A stretch of DNA of 64,000 nt from Flavobacterium humi. GTDB taxonomy: Bacteria; Bacteroidota; Bacteroidia; Flavobacteriales; Flavobacteriaceae. The stretch lies in NCBI RefSeq assembly GCF_004745595.1, contig NZ_SRLH01000001.1, forward strand, positions 1 through 64,000. Direction: 5' to 3'. A program made the translations under genes and the position numbers. This document shows positions 35,658-46,000 of the stretch, in pieces (position 1 is the stretch's first letter; each line of letters opens with the position of its first letter). The notes beneath the pieces are model-generated. The model was not told where the DNA came from, ran no database searches, and saw only the letters and a program-made list of their open reading frames with translations.

Positions 35658-38600
35658 ATGAAATTAAAATTACGTTTATCAGCCTTACTATTTCTAATAG
35701 CCAATTCATTATTTTCACAAAATTACCATGATACCCAAGGCAGGCTTGAGGTTTCAAGTTCAGGTCAGACAGTGTATACGTTACCTGTTGCCATGCCGCC
35801 GAGTATTAAAGATGTAGGCCCGGTTATTAATCTTACTTATGTTAGCGGGCAAGCTGGTGGTATTGCAGGACAAGGATGGAATATCAGTACCGTATCAAGT
35901 ATAAGCCGTATGGCAACCCGTCAGGATATTGATGGGATGAAGGATGGGGTAGACTTCGATGACAATGACAAACTAGCACTGGACGGACAGCGATTGCTTA
36001 AAAAATCTGGAGAGTATTGGGCCGATAATTCTACTTATGAGACAGAAGTCCAATCGAACACAAAAATCGAACTGAAAGGGACAGGAAGCACTATTTATTT
36101 TATTGTCACTGCTCCGGACGGATCCAAGACATGGTACGGCAATTACGGAGGGATGAATGCAACTGATGCCACTGCTTTCTATATTGTACGGTTCGAAGAT
36201 ACTAACGGTAACTTTATGACCTATCATTATGCGAAGCCTTATAATAAAAGCCTTTGCATCACTGAAATCCGTTTCAGTGCCAATGTTACAACGAATGCAA
36301 CCCCTCTCAATAAGATTGTTTTTACCTATAAGGAAGCAGCAAGAAAAGAAAATGCTTATATAAAAGGGATAAAAATTGAGAAAGTCGAGCTTTTAGATAA
36401 AATCGAAGTATTCACCAACAGTTTGTTGTTTAGAAAATACCAATTGACCCATGTAACTGATGCCGATGGATATCAAAGAGTAAGCCAGCTGCAGGAATTT
36501 AACGGCTCAAATGAAGCAGTAAACCCAGTTGTTTTTGAATATAATACCACTGGTAGTGATGGTTTTATTTATTCAAACACCTATACTGATGCTTTGGATT
36601 TATCTACCAGTCCAGACATGGCAGGTGATTTTGATGGCGATGGGCGCTTGGATTTTATCACTAGTAAAAATTTGTATACCAAATTGTTTCAGGGAACTGG
36701 CAGTGTTTACAGCTTGCCTTTTTTGGGATCTGCAAGGCAACGATTTGCAGCGACTACCTTGACCAATGGGAAAATAAACCAAAAGCAATCCATCGTTTAT
36801 TCCAATGAAAGTCTTACGAGTGTTGAATTTAAAATTTATAATCTTGACAATGCCACAGTGGTGAACAGCTATAGTAAAATTATTACTATGGATAATGTTG
36901 GTTACTGTGATGATCTTTGTACTCAATTTATATATGATGAAAATGGAAATTTAGAGCCTGAAAGCCCACCTTCTAAGTGTACCAGTCCTACATTTGCTAA
37001 AAATTCGAACCAATATCTGGAAGGGGATTTTAATGGAGATGGCCTTTCGGAAGTCCTTATTTTAGGCTCGTATCAATCGAAAAAATATGTAACCAATCCT
37101 CAGACTGGCGGCCGTGGTGTTTCATCCCAATCTTCAGAAACAGCAAAAGGAGAAGAACCAGGCCCTAATACATGTCATTGGGAAGAGAAAGTAGGGGATT
37201 TTATCAATTCTGCACGTTTGGTGGATTTAAATCCTGCAGTTTCTACTGCCGAGAATACCGCAGGAAATGTTGCTTTAGTTGACTTTTCTCTTTTGCAGGT
37301 AGGGAAACGCTTTGTTATGGATTTCAATTCGGATGGAAAATCAGATATCCTAATGATTGATGACGACAAGAATTATAAAGTTGTTAGTTTTAAACAATTG
37401 CAGTCGGCTCCTTGGATCCAGCTAGAAGTAATTGGCCAAGGAGTGATGGATAGTTATTCCAAAACCAAACAAATCCTTTTTGGGGATTATAATGGTGATG
37501 GTAAGCCGGATGTAATGGTTCCTGAAGCAGATGGTAATGGATGTGAAGGATGTAGCCAATGGCATATTTATTACAGCAATCCGAACCCGGCCGGAGGAGC
37601 ATTTTTTGTAAAAGAATCGCACAATATTGTAGAGTATAGGCCAAGTTCCGGTAATGCATACAGCCACGAATGGCATTACAGCAGTTACTATGCATTGGAT
37701 ATCAACAAAGACGGGAAGTCGGACTTGGTAAGGGTTTTTAGGGTTTTATACCAGCCGGATCCTTTTTTTGATCCTAAGAATATCGATTCTCAATGGAATA
37801 TATCCAGTTATATCAATACTATCGGATACAACAATGGTTTTACGGCAGGTTACGGATCAATGGATATCGGGAATATTGACGATAACTCCCTTCCAATTCC
37901 ATTGGTAAGTAATTACAAATACCAAGGTTTTAATAGTGAGGTATTAATGATTCGTTACCATGGTAATAACGCCTTTGACAAAACAGTCAGTTATGTTAAT
38001 TTCTTCAAGAATTATACAGAGGAAAATTTATTGAAAAAAGTAACACAATCCGGAGGTGCGATTGTGGATGAATTGACATATAAAAACATGGAGCCGGATC
38101 CAAGTTCCAATGGACTTGGAAGCCCGGATGGTTTTTACTCTTCTGAAGATGCCCTGCAATATCCGTTTATTGAGATAAAACAATTGCCGACCACAAAATT
38201 GGTTAGTCAATTGAAAAACACATCGGCTGGGGTTACAAAATTCCAGGATTTCAGTTATTTGGGATATGTTGAACATGTAACAGCTTTAGGATCTATTGGT
38301 TTTAAGAAAACGGCACGTAGTGGATGGTATAAAAATCCTGGTGATAAAAAAACTTGGAACGTTACAGAAAATAATCCTTTACAGCGTGGTGCCAATAGTA
38401 AGACATATATACAATTATTAAGCAGCCCTTTTTCGTTTGCCAATAATAGTACTGGCTTAATCAATAAGGTTGAAAACTTATTTACAGAAGCAACAGACCC
38501 AGTTACAAAACGATACAGCATTTTACTGGCGAATCAAAAAACAACAGATTACCTGACCAATGTTGTGAGTGAGAAAGTATACAATAATTACTCGTCTGAT

Positions 38601-41600
38601 TTTTTATTGCCTACCAATGTTACGTCAAATGCTTATTTAGGAACGACACTCCAAGGGACAACGAATATTGTTACTGTTTACGATAATGCAGGCAATTTTA
38701 TAGGGCGTCCAAAGCAGGTGACAACAACAACAACTGCTTATTCCAATACACAGGTGAGTATTGAGAAGTATTCGTATGACAATGGTAATTTGACCGGTAC
38801 CGAAAAGAATGCCAACGGAGCACCCGAAACCATTGTAGAAGCCATGGCGTATTTTCCGAACGGTTTGTTAAAAAGCAAAACTCTTAGTGCGACTGGGACA
38901 AATGCCACAAATTCCGTTTCTCCAAGAACAACATCATATACGTATGATACGACAAACAGATTTGTAAAAACAATTACCGATGCAGACAATTTAGTTACCA
39001 CCAATAACAGTTATGACAGCAGGTATGGGACAGTATTAAGCCAAACCAATCCGTATGGGCTTACTACAGTGAGTGTATATGACAATTGGGGTAAGCGAAC
39101 TAAAATAACCGATTTTTTAGGGAAGAGTATCACGTATGCTTACAGCAGGGCAAATAATGTATATACTACTACAGAAACCGGTGATGATGGCAGCGGGAAT
39201 AGTATTGAAAGCGATGCTTTGGCAAGAGTTATCCGCAAAGGCAGCAAGGATATTTCTGGTGTATGGAATTATATTACTACTGAATATGATTATTTAGGGC
39301 GGAAAACAAGAGATAGTGAGCCATATGCCTCAACAGGTTCTCCTTCGCAATGGACCAGTTATGAATACGATGATTATTCAAGGCCGATTAAAACCACTGC
39401 CCATACAGGAAAAATAATTACGACTACGTATGCCGGATTAAAGATTACTGCAAATGATGAAGTCCTGACTAAAAGCAAGACTACGAATGCTAATGGCCAT
39501 GTGGTATCTGCTACAGATACCCCTGGAGGAACAATACTATATAGTTACGATGCTGTTGGGAATTTACTGGAATCCAATTATGATGGTATTGCAACCACGA
39601 TGAAGTATGATAAATGGGGAAGGAAAGAAGAGCTGAAAGACAGTTCGGCAGGAACGTATACGTATACTTATAATGCTTTTGGGGAATTATTGACTGAAAC
39701 GGTACTTAATAAAGGAACAACAAGTTATACTTTAGATCCTGTTGGGAAAGTACTGACCAAAACTGTCCTGGGCTTTTCCGATACAGAGAAGACCAATATC
39801 AAGAGTACGTATACTTACGATCCTACTTATAAATGGGTTACCGGTATAGCGGTTACAAATACTTATGATGGTAACAGTAGTTACGCTTATACGTATGATA
39901 CTCCGACCAAACAGTTGAAAAAAACAGTAGAGACGCTGCCTGGACCAGTCGTTTTTACAAAAGAATTGACTTTCGATACTTTTGGTAGAATTGATACCGA
40001 AATAACAACAGGTACAGCCCACGGTAAAACCAGTACCAAAACAATTAAGCATACCTATAAAAACGGAAAAGGATATCAGATGTTTGATGGAGCAAATCTC
40101 CTTTGGCAAGCTGACAGTGTAAATGCCCGAGGACAGCTTACTGGAGCAACACTTGGTAATGGTTTGACTATTACTAATACTTATGATGCTTATGGTTTTC
40201 CGTCGCAATTCAAACATGATAAAGCAGGAACAACTCCTGTGAATATCATGACCTTGAATACTACGTTTGAACCGAAACGTGGTAATCTGACCAGTCGTTA
40301 CAATAGTATGTTCGATATCAAGGAAGATTTTCAGTATGATACCTTAGACAGGTTAACACAATGGAAATTTGAAGGAGAAGTTATTGTAAACTGTACTTTT
40401 AATACAGGTGTTGATGGTTTTTATTATTATGAATTTGACAGTGGTGGGTCTGTAACCAGATCTGGCAGCAGAATTAGGATAACTACAAATGCGGAATATA
40501 CAGGGACCGAAAAGAAGATCCTAACCAATGCTGTAATAGGCAAGACGGTAAAAATAAAAGGAGATTATGCCTGGACAAGTGGTAATAGCAACGTCCACTT
40601 AATGATTGTTGAAAGAAACCCCCTGAACTCCAATTTTATTGAAACGGATTTAGGAATTGTTAGTACAGGGACTTTTCAAAAAGAATACACAGTACAAACG
40701 TATACCGATGTCTATTTTAGATTGGGGATTAAAGAGGATGTTATTCAACCGGGAGTTGCTCCTTCAGCTACTTTTACCCTGGATAATTTCATTGTAACTG
40801 ATTTTTCAGGAAATACACAAACGTATGATGACAGGGGAAGGATAACAGCGAACAACCTTGGAACGTATAATTACAGTACAAGTGCCAAGCCTTATCAACA
40901 AACTTCAGTAACTCCATTATCTAGTGAAGCGAGTGGTTTTTATCAGTCAAGAGGTAATTTGAATGTCACCTATAATGCTTTCAAAAGCCCGGTGCAAATT
41001 GAAGAAATTGGAGTTGACAAAGTTAGTTTTGCCTACAATATGATGCAACAGCGAAGCGCAATGTATTATGGAAGTACTAATGATGATAGACTCGTAAGAC
41101 CTTACCGTAAATATTACAGCGGTGACGGCAGTATGGAAATAAAATATACGTTAGCAGGTAATGTTGTTGAATTTATAACGTATATTGGTGGAGATGCTTA
41201 TAACGCTCCAGTTGTATTAAAAAGCGATGGTACGGCCTATAATTATTATTACCTGCACCGTGATTACCAAGGTAGTGTCCTGGCAATTACAAACGCGACC
41301 GGTTCTGTTGTAGAAAAACGAGCTTTTGATCCTTGGGGGAATGTAACGAAGGTACAGGATGGTACTGGCAATAATTTAACAAAGCTTACGTTTTTTGACA
41401 GGGGTTATACTGGACATGAGCATTTGCAGAGTGTAGGGCTAATCAATATGAACGGAAGATTATACGACCCTAAATTACACCGTTTTTTACAACCGGATAA
41501 TTTTGTACAGGATCCTTATAATACCCAAAATTATAACCGTTACGGTTACGTTCTTAACAATCCGTTGAAATATACTGATCCTAGTGGAGAAGAGCTTATT

Positions 41601-42587
41601 TCAGCCATAGCGATAGGGGCATTTGTTGGAATCATGTCCTATATGACCATGGGAGTCTTTAATGATACTGATGTTACCTTTTCCGGGATATTAAAGTCTA
41701 GCTTTGTGGGTGCGGTAAGTGGGGCTATTACCTGTGGTATTGGAAGTGCCGTAAGCAGTATCAGTAGTTTTGCCATGAGGGCAACAGTCCAGGCACTAGC
41801 GCATGGGACATTCCAAGGGCTAGTGAGTGGTGTGCAAGGAACTGGTTTTTGGACAGGATTTGCTGCAGGTTCCATTTCGAGCGTGGCAGCTAGTTTATAT
41901 GGAGGTGTGGGTTATGAAGCCGCTGGTTGGCATGGTTTAGCAGGCTGTTCAGGAAGCAGTGATGTAGGAATGATTATCTTCGGTACTGTAAGTGGTGGTG
42001 CAGGAGCTGCTCTTACTGGAGGGAATTTCTGGCAGGGAGCTGTAACTGGTTTGGTTGTGAGTGGTTTGAATCATGCGATGCATTCAGAAGGTAGTGCAGA
42101 TGATAACGGTTATGATGAAAAAGGAAATAAAATAAATGATAAAGGAGGAGATGAAATAGACTATCTATATAGGAAAGGTAAAATTATAGCTTCAAAAAAA
42201 GTTTTTAGTTTTACTGACGAATCTAGTGAAATAACATCGGATTATAGAGCCTATGGGATAAAAATTCATTCTGAAGGAACTGGATTAATATTTTCTGAGG
42301 GATTAAAAGAAGTGGGATTGATGTATGTCTTTGGTAGGGCAACTGAATTATTTACATCAGCTACAGGAGGACTTAAACAATGGATAAGGATTGGCCCTTC
42401 GTTTAGTCGTGCCTTAAATGAACCAATGGCTAACTCCATTCGTTGGGGAGCATCGCCAAGATATTTGAACAGAATACGAAGTGATCAATTTCAATTGTTA
42501 AATTATCGTATCAGGAATATGAAATTACCAGGTAACAGCTGGAGAGTAATCGATCCAGGTCATTTTCACTTAAAAAGATTTAATTAA
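35658..42587 (+). CDS. RHS-repeat polymorphic-toxin-like protein
   Basis: A 2309-aa secreted protein. Signal peptide (LLFLIANSLFSQ); SpvB-like N-terminal region (residues 30-300); five FG-GAP/VCBS calcium-loop motifs (GDFDGDGRLDF, GDFNGDGLSEV, MDFNSDGKSDI, GDYNGDGKPDV, LDINKDGKSDL); YD/RHS repeats (about 1040-1850) interrupted by a jelly-roll, carbohydrate-binding-like insert (about 1575-1715). Then the RHS core (YLHRDYQGSVLAITNATG, GRLYDPKLHRFLQPDNF) ending at DPSGEE near residue 1976. A Gly/Ala-rich hydrophobic linker and an AT-rich C-terminal tail of about 150 aa (ending GNSWRVIDPGHFHLKRFN) follow. The RHS shell encloses the tail, which is the likely toxin. The toxin type is not recognised. 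Confidence 0.9.
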   Translation: MKLKLRLSALLFLIANSLFSQNYHDTQGRLEVSSSGQTVYTLPVAMPPSIKDVGPVINLTYVSGQAGGIAGQGWNISTVSSISRMATRQDIDGMKDGVDFDDNDKLALDGQRLLKKSGEYWADNSTYETEVQSNTKIELKGTGSTIYFIVTAPDGSKTWYGNYGGMNATDATAFYIVRFEDTNGNFMTYHYAKPYNKSLCITEIRFSANVTTNATPLNKIVFTYKEAARKENAYIKGIKIEKVELLDKIEVFTNSLLFRKYQLTHVTDADGYQRVSQLQEFNGSNEAVNPVVFEYNTTGSDGFIYSNTYTDALDLSTSPDMAGDFDGDGRLDFITSKNLYTKLFQGTGSVYSLPFLGSARQRFAATTLTNGKINQKQSIVYSNESLTSVEFKIYNLDNATVVNSYSKIITMDNVGYCDDLCTQFIYDENGNLEPESPPSKCTSPTFAKNSNQYLEGDFNGDGLSEVLILGSYQSKKYVTNPQTGGRGVSSQSSETAKGEEPGPNTCHWEEKVGDFINSARLVDLNPAVSTAENTAGNVALVDFSLLQVGKRFVMDFNSDGKSDILMIDDDKNYKVVSFKQLQSAPWIQLEVIGQGVMDSYSKTKQILFGDYNGDGKPDVMVPEADGNGCEGCSQWHIYYSNPNPAGGAFFVKESHNIVEYRPSSGNAYSHEWHYSSYYALDINKDGKSDLVRVFRVLYQPDPFFDPKNIDSQWNISSYINTIGYNNGFTAGYGSMDIGNIDDNSLPIPLVSNYKYQGFNSEVLMIRYHGNNAFDKTVSYVNFFKNYTEENLLKKVTQSGGAIVDELTYKNMEPDPSSNGLGSPDGFYSSEDALQYPFIEIKQLPTTKLVSQLKNTSAGVTKFQDFSYLGYVEHVTALGSIGFKKTARSGWYKNPGDKKTWNVTENNPLQRGANSKTYIQLLSSPFSFANNSTGLINKVENLFTEATDPVTKRYSILLANQKTTDYLTNVVSEKVYNNYSSDFLLPTNVTSNAYLGTTLQGTTNIVTVYDNAGNFIGRPKQVTTTTTAYSNTQVSIEKYSYDNGNLTGTEKNANGAPETIVEAMAYFPNGLLKSKTLSATGTNATNSVSPRTTSYTYDTTNRFVKTITDADNLVTTNNSYDSRYGTVLSQTNPYGLTTVSVYDNWGKRTKITDFLGKSITYAYSRANNVYTTTETGDDGSGNSIESDALARVIRKGSKDISGVWNYITTEYDYLGRKTRDSEPYASTGSPSQWTSYEYDDYSRPIKTTAHTGKIITTTYAGLKITANDEVLTKSKTTNANGHVVSATDTPGGTILYSYDAVGNLLESNYDGIATTMKYDKWGRKEELKDSSAGTYTYTYNAFGELLTETVLNKGTTSYTLDPVGKVLTKTVLGFSDTEKTNIKSTYTYDPTYKWVTGIAVTNTYDGNSSYAYTYDTPTKQLKKTVETLPGPVVFTKELTFDTFGRIDTEITTGTAHGKTSTKTIKHTYKNGKGYQMFDGANLLWQADSVNARGQLTGATLGNGLTITNTYDAYGFPSQFKHDKAGTTPVNIMTLNTTFEPKRGNLTSRYNSMFDIKEDFQYDTLDRLTQWKFEGEVIVNCTFNTGVDGFYYYEFDSGGSVTRSGSRIRITTNAEYTGTEKKILTNAVIGKTVKIKGDYAWTSGNSNVHLMIVERNPLNSNFIETDLGIVSTGTFQKEYTVQTYTDVYFRLGIKEDVIQPGVAPSATFTLDNFIVTDFSGNTQTYDDRGRITANNLGTYNYSTSAKPYQQTSVTPLSSEASGFYQSRGNLNVTYNAFKSPVQIEEIGVDKVSFAYNMMQQRSAMYYGSTNDDRLVRPYRKYYSGDGSMEIKYTLAGNVVEFITYIGGDAYNAPVVLKSDGTAYNYYYLHRDYQGSVLAITNATGSVVEKRAFDPWGNVTKVQDGTGNNLTKLTFFDRGYTGHEHLQSVGLINMNGRLYDPKLHRFLQPDNFVQDPYNTQNYNRYGYVLNNPLKYTDPSGEELISAIAIGAFVGIMSYMTMGVFNDTDVTFSGILKSSFVGAVSGAITCGIGSAVSSISSFAMRATVQALAHGTFQGLVSGVQGTGFWTGFAAGSISSVAASLYGGVGYEAAGWHGLAGCSGSSDVGMIIFGTVSGGAGAALTGGNFWQGAVTGLVVSGLNHAMHSEGSADDNGYDEKGNKINDKGGDEIDYLYRKGKIIASKKVFSFTDESSEITSDYRAYGIKIHSEGTGLIFSEGLKEVGLMYVFGRATELFTSATGGLKQWIRIGPSFSRALNEPMANSIRWGASPRYLNRIRSDQFQLLNYRIRNMKLPGNSWRVIDPGHFHLKRFN

Positions 42588-42590
42588 AAG

Positions 42591-42947
42591 ATGAAATATT
42601 TTAAATTCTCACAGCCTAAAAAGAAATTAGGAGTGAATAAAAAAGAAACTATAATAAGTAAAATTTTAAATTTTGCTTTTTCTTTTATTCCAAAAGCAAA
42701 TCCGAAATATGATAAATTGATACAATTTGTTGATGTTTGGTATATAGAATATGATGATGTAAATGAATGTATTGAAAAAGAAATTGGCTTAAATGAAAAT
42801 TATCAAGTTATTTTAAAGATGCCGTTTCAGAATGAATATGGGTATTGGTTAGATACAGATATGAAGTTTGAAGATTTCCAAAATAGATTTGGTATAGAAA
42901 AAATTGATGAACCTGAATTTTTTAAAAAGTGGAATGAATTGGAATAA
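42591..42947 (+). CDS. Probable immunity protein for the RHS toxin tail
   Basis: A 118-aa, Lys/Glu/Asn-rich protein with no signal peptide. It starts 3 bases after the RHS stop and has a lower GC content than the RHS core, like the RHS tail itself. Size, position and composition are those of immunity genes that protect the producer from its own RHS toxin. I recognise no named immunity family; landmarks are FVDVWYIEYDDVNECIEKEIG and MKFEDFQNRFGIEKIDE. A hairpin follows the gene. Confidence 0.68.
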   Translation: MKYFKFSQPKKKLGVNKKETIISKILNFAFSFIPKANPKYDKLIQFVDVWYIEYDDVNECIEKEIGLNENYQVILKMPFQNEYGYWLDTDMKFEDFQNRFGIEKIDEPEFFKKWNELE

Positions 42948-42999
42948 GTTTGAAATAACTAAAGAAATTATTTCATCCCAAGAACAAAATTGCCATACG

Positions 43000-43031
43000 C
43001 AAAACTCCACAGTTACAACTGCGGAGTTTTG
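43000..43031 (+). terminator. Hairpin after the RHS immunity gene
   Basis: Arms of 14 bases (CAAAACTCC...) with one mismatch and a short loop. The following T-tract is weak, so termination strength is uncertain. Confidence 0.5.
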
Positions 43032-43057
43032 TCATAAATAAAAATAATGCAATTATA

Positions 43058-46000
43058 ATGATTCATACGAAGCTAAAATTAGCTATTTGTCTTTTCTTTA
43101 TTACGATGATTTCCCTGGCACAAGGAGAGGCCAATATCTGGTATTTCGGTAATCATGCAGGATTGGATTTCAATAGTGGTAACCCTGTGGCTTTAACTAA
43201 TGGTCAACTGAATACGGAGGAAGGTTGCGCAACATTATCCAATGCTGCAGGCCAATTGTTGTTTTATACAGATGGTACTACAATCTATAACAAAAACCAT
43301 CAGGTAATGCTAAATGGTACAGGACTGATGGGGAATAGCTCCACAACGCAATCCGCTACCATTGTTCCCAAGCCAGGCTCTGCAACCTTATTTTATGTTT
43401 TCACAATAGATTATGAAGCACATGCAAACGGCTTCCGGTATTCTGTTATAGATTTGACTTTGGATGGCGGTTTGGGAGGTGTAACGGCCGATAAGAATAT
43501 TTTAGTTTATACGCCCACTTTAGAGAGTATAGGAATTACAAAACATGCAAACGGAACAGATTACTGGATCGTTACCCATGGTTGCAACAGCAATACTTTT
43601 TATTCCCATTTACTGACATCTTCAGGATTATCATCAACTCCGGTAACAACGAATGTAGGAGCAGTAATTACGGGTATTGGCTTTTATTCGGCTGGAACTA
43701 TTAAAATTTCACCAAGTGGATCCAAATTGGCATTGACGAGCGTATCAGATATTGCACAACTTTTTAATTTTAATAATAGTACAGGTGTCATCTCAAACGG
43801 ACTGACATTATTAGCAGAAGGTGGGGAGTTGTATGGCGTTGAATTTTCGCCAGACGAATCGATCTTGTATATTTCAAATGCGTGGCACAAACTGTATCAA
43901 TTCAATTTGTCAGCTGCTGATATACCTGCTTCAAAATTTACCCTTTATGACGATAACAAGTATCCGGGAACGCTTCAGTTAGGGCCTGATGGTAAAATTT
44001 ATATGGCAGTTATTAACCAAAATAAAATAGCGGTAATTAATAATCCGGATGTTGTAGGTATTGGCTGTAATTTCCAATTGGATGCAATTGATTTAGCTGG
44101 AAAAATAAGCCTGAGCGGTTTGCCTTCTTTTAATCAATCCTTCTTTTTCAATCCTTCAATAGAACTGGAAAATGCCTGCGTTGGGCAAAATACTCAATTG
44201 GAATTAAATACCAATCAAACTATAGTAAGCGCAACTTGGGATTTTGGCGACGGTTCTCCAACAAGTAATGCGATTATTGCGAATCATACGTACACAACGG
44301 CGGGAACTTACACCGTAACGGTTACGGCAACAAGTCCGGTAGGAACGAATACAAAAAGCCGGAATATTGTTATTTCAGCCATGCCGTCGGCTACACAGCC
44401 ACAAGATATGTTGCAATGCGATACGGATAATAATGGTTTGTATGCTTTTGATTTGACTACTAGAAATACATTTATTTTGAATAGCCAAAATCCAAACCAA
44501 TTTACAGTGAAATATTTTGCAAATGCTGCAGATTATTCCAATAATGTAGCCATTGCAACGCCAACCGGTTACCAAAATGTAGTGGCTTACCAACAACAAA
44601 CTATTATTGCGGAAGTTTCCAATAATGCCAATACAAATTGCAAGGCCACCACTACTTTTGCCATAGATGTATTTGATACTCCATTGCCAAATTTGCCTGT
44701 AAACATACCAGCTTTAGCCTTGTGTGACAATACTACAATAGGAACTGATACTGATGGTCGTATTCTTTTTAACCTGAACCAAAGAGCTGCTACAATATTG
44801 AATGGCCAGTCGCCTTCACAATTTTCGATTGTATATTATACAGATGCAGCGTTAAGCAATCTTATAACTACTCCGGAGAATTATTCGAATACCAACCCGA
44901 CAGAAACAATTTATGCTAAGGTAGTCAATAATGATAATCCAAGTTGTATGGCTATGACTTCATTTACTATTCAGGTATTGTCATTACCAGTTATTACATC
45001 TACAGTAACCCTGAAGCAATGTGATGATAATACAGATGGCTATAGTATATTCAATTTAACGGAAGCGAACAATACGATTTCGACTAACCATGCTAACGAA
45101 ACTTTTGCTTATTTTGAAACACTTTCTAATGCCCAAAGTAATATACTCCCAATTCAGAACTTTACCGCTTATCCCAATCAAATTGTAAGTAATGATGTGG
45201 TTTATGTGAGGATCAGCAATTCGAATAACTGCTACCGTACAGCACAATTGAATCTTAATGTGTCAACAACCCAGATTCCGTTGAATTTTACAAGGAACTT
45301 TACGGTTTGTGATGATAGTGCTTCAGGAACTAACACCGATGGTATTGCTGAATTTGATTTCAGTAGCGTGACCAATGAGGTACAAAACCTTTTTCCGGCC
45401 GGACAACAATTAATTATCACCTATTATAAAAATCTTGCCAATGCCTTGGCAGAAAATAATGCCATAACCGATATTTCCAATTACAGTAACATTGGTTACC
45501 CGAATAGCCAAAATATCTATATTCGTGTAGACAGTCAGGTCAATAACGATTGTTTAGGCTTGGGAAGTCATATTACGTTACATGTGGAAAAAATTCCAAT
45601 TGTTTCTCCACAGGAATTAAAGCATTGCGATGATGATCAGGATGGCCAATTTGGTTTTGATACGACCAATTTACAATCCAATTTATTGAATGGATTGACT
45701 AATGTTACAGTGTCTTACTTGGATCAAAATAACAACCCATTGCCGAGCCCGTTGCCAAATCCATTTGTATCGGCTTCACAAACGGTAAAAGCGGTAGTAA
45801 CTAACAACACTCCGACAGCTTGCAGTTATGAAACAACCATTAGTTTCATAGTAGATGATCTACCAGAAGTTTTTCCTCTTCCGGCATCGTTAACAACTGC
45901 CTGTGATGATGAAACAAATCCGGTGCTTCAGGATGGAAAATATCCATTCAATACTTCAACATTCCAATCAACGATACTGAATAGTCAAGCAGGTATGACT

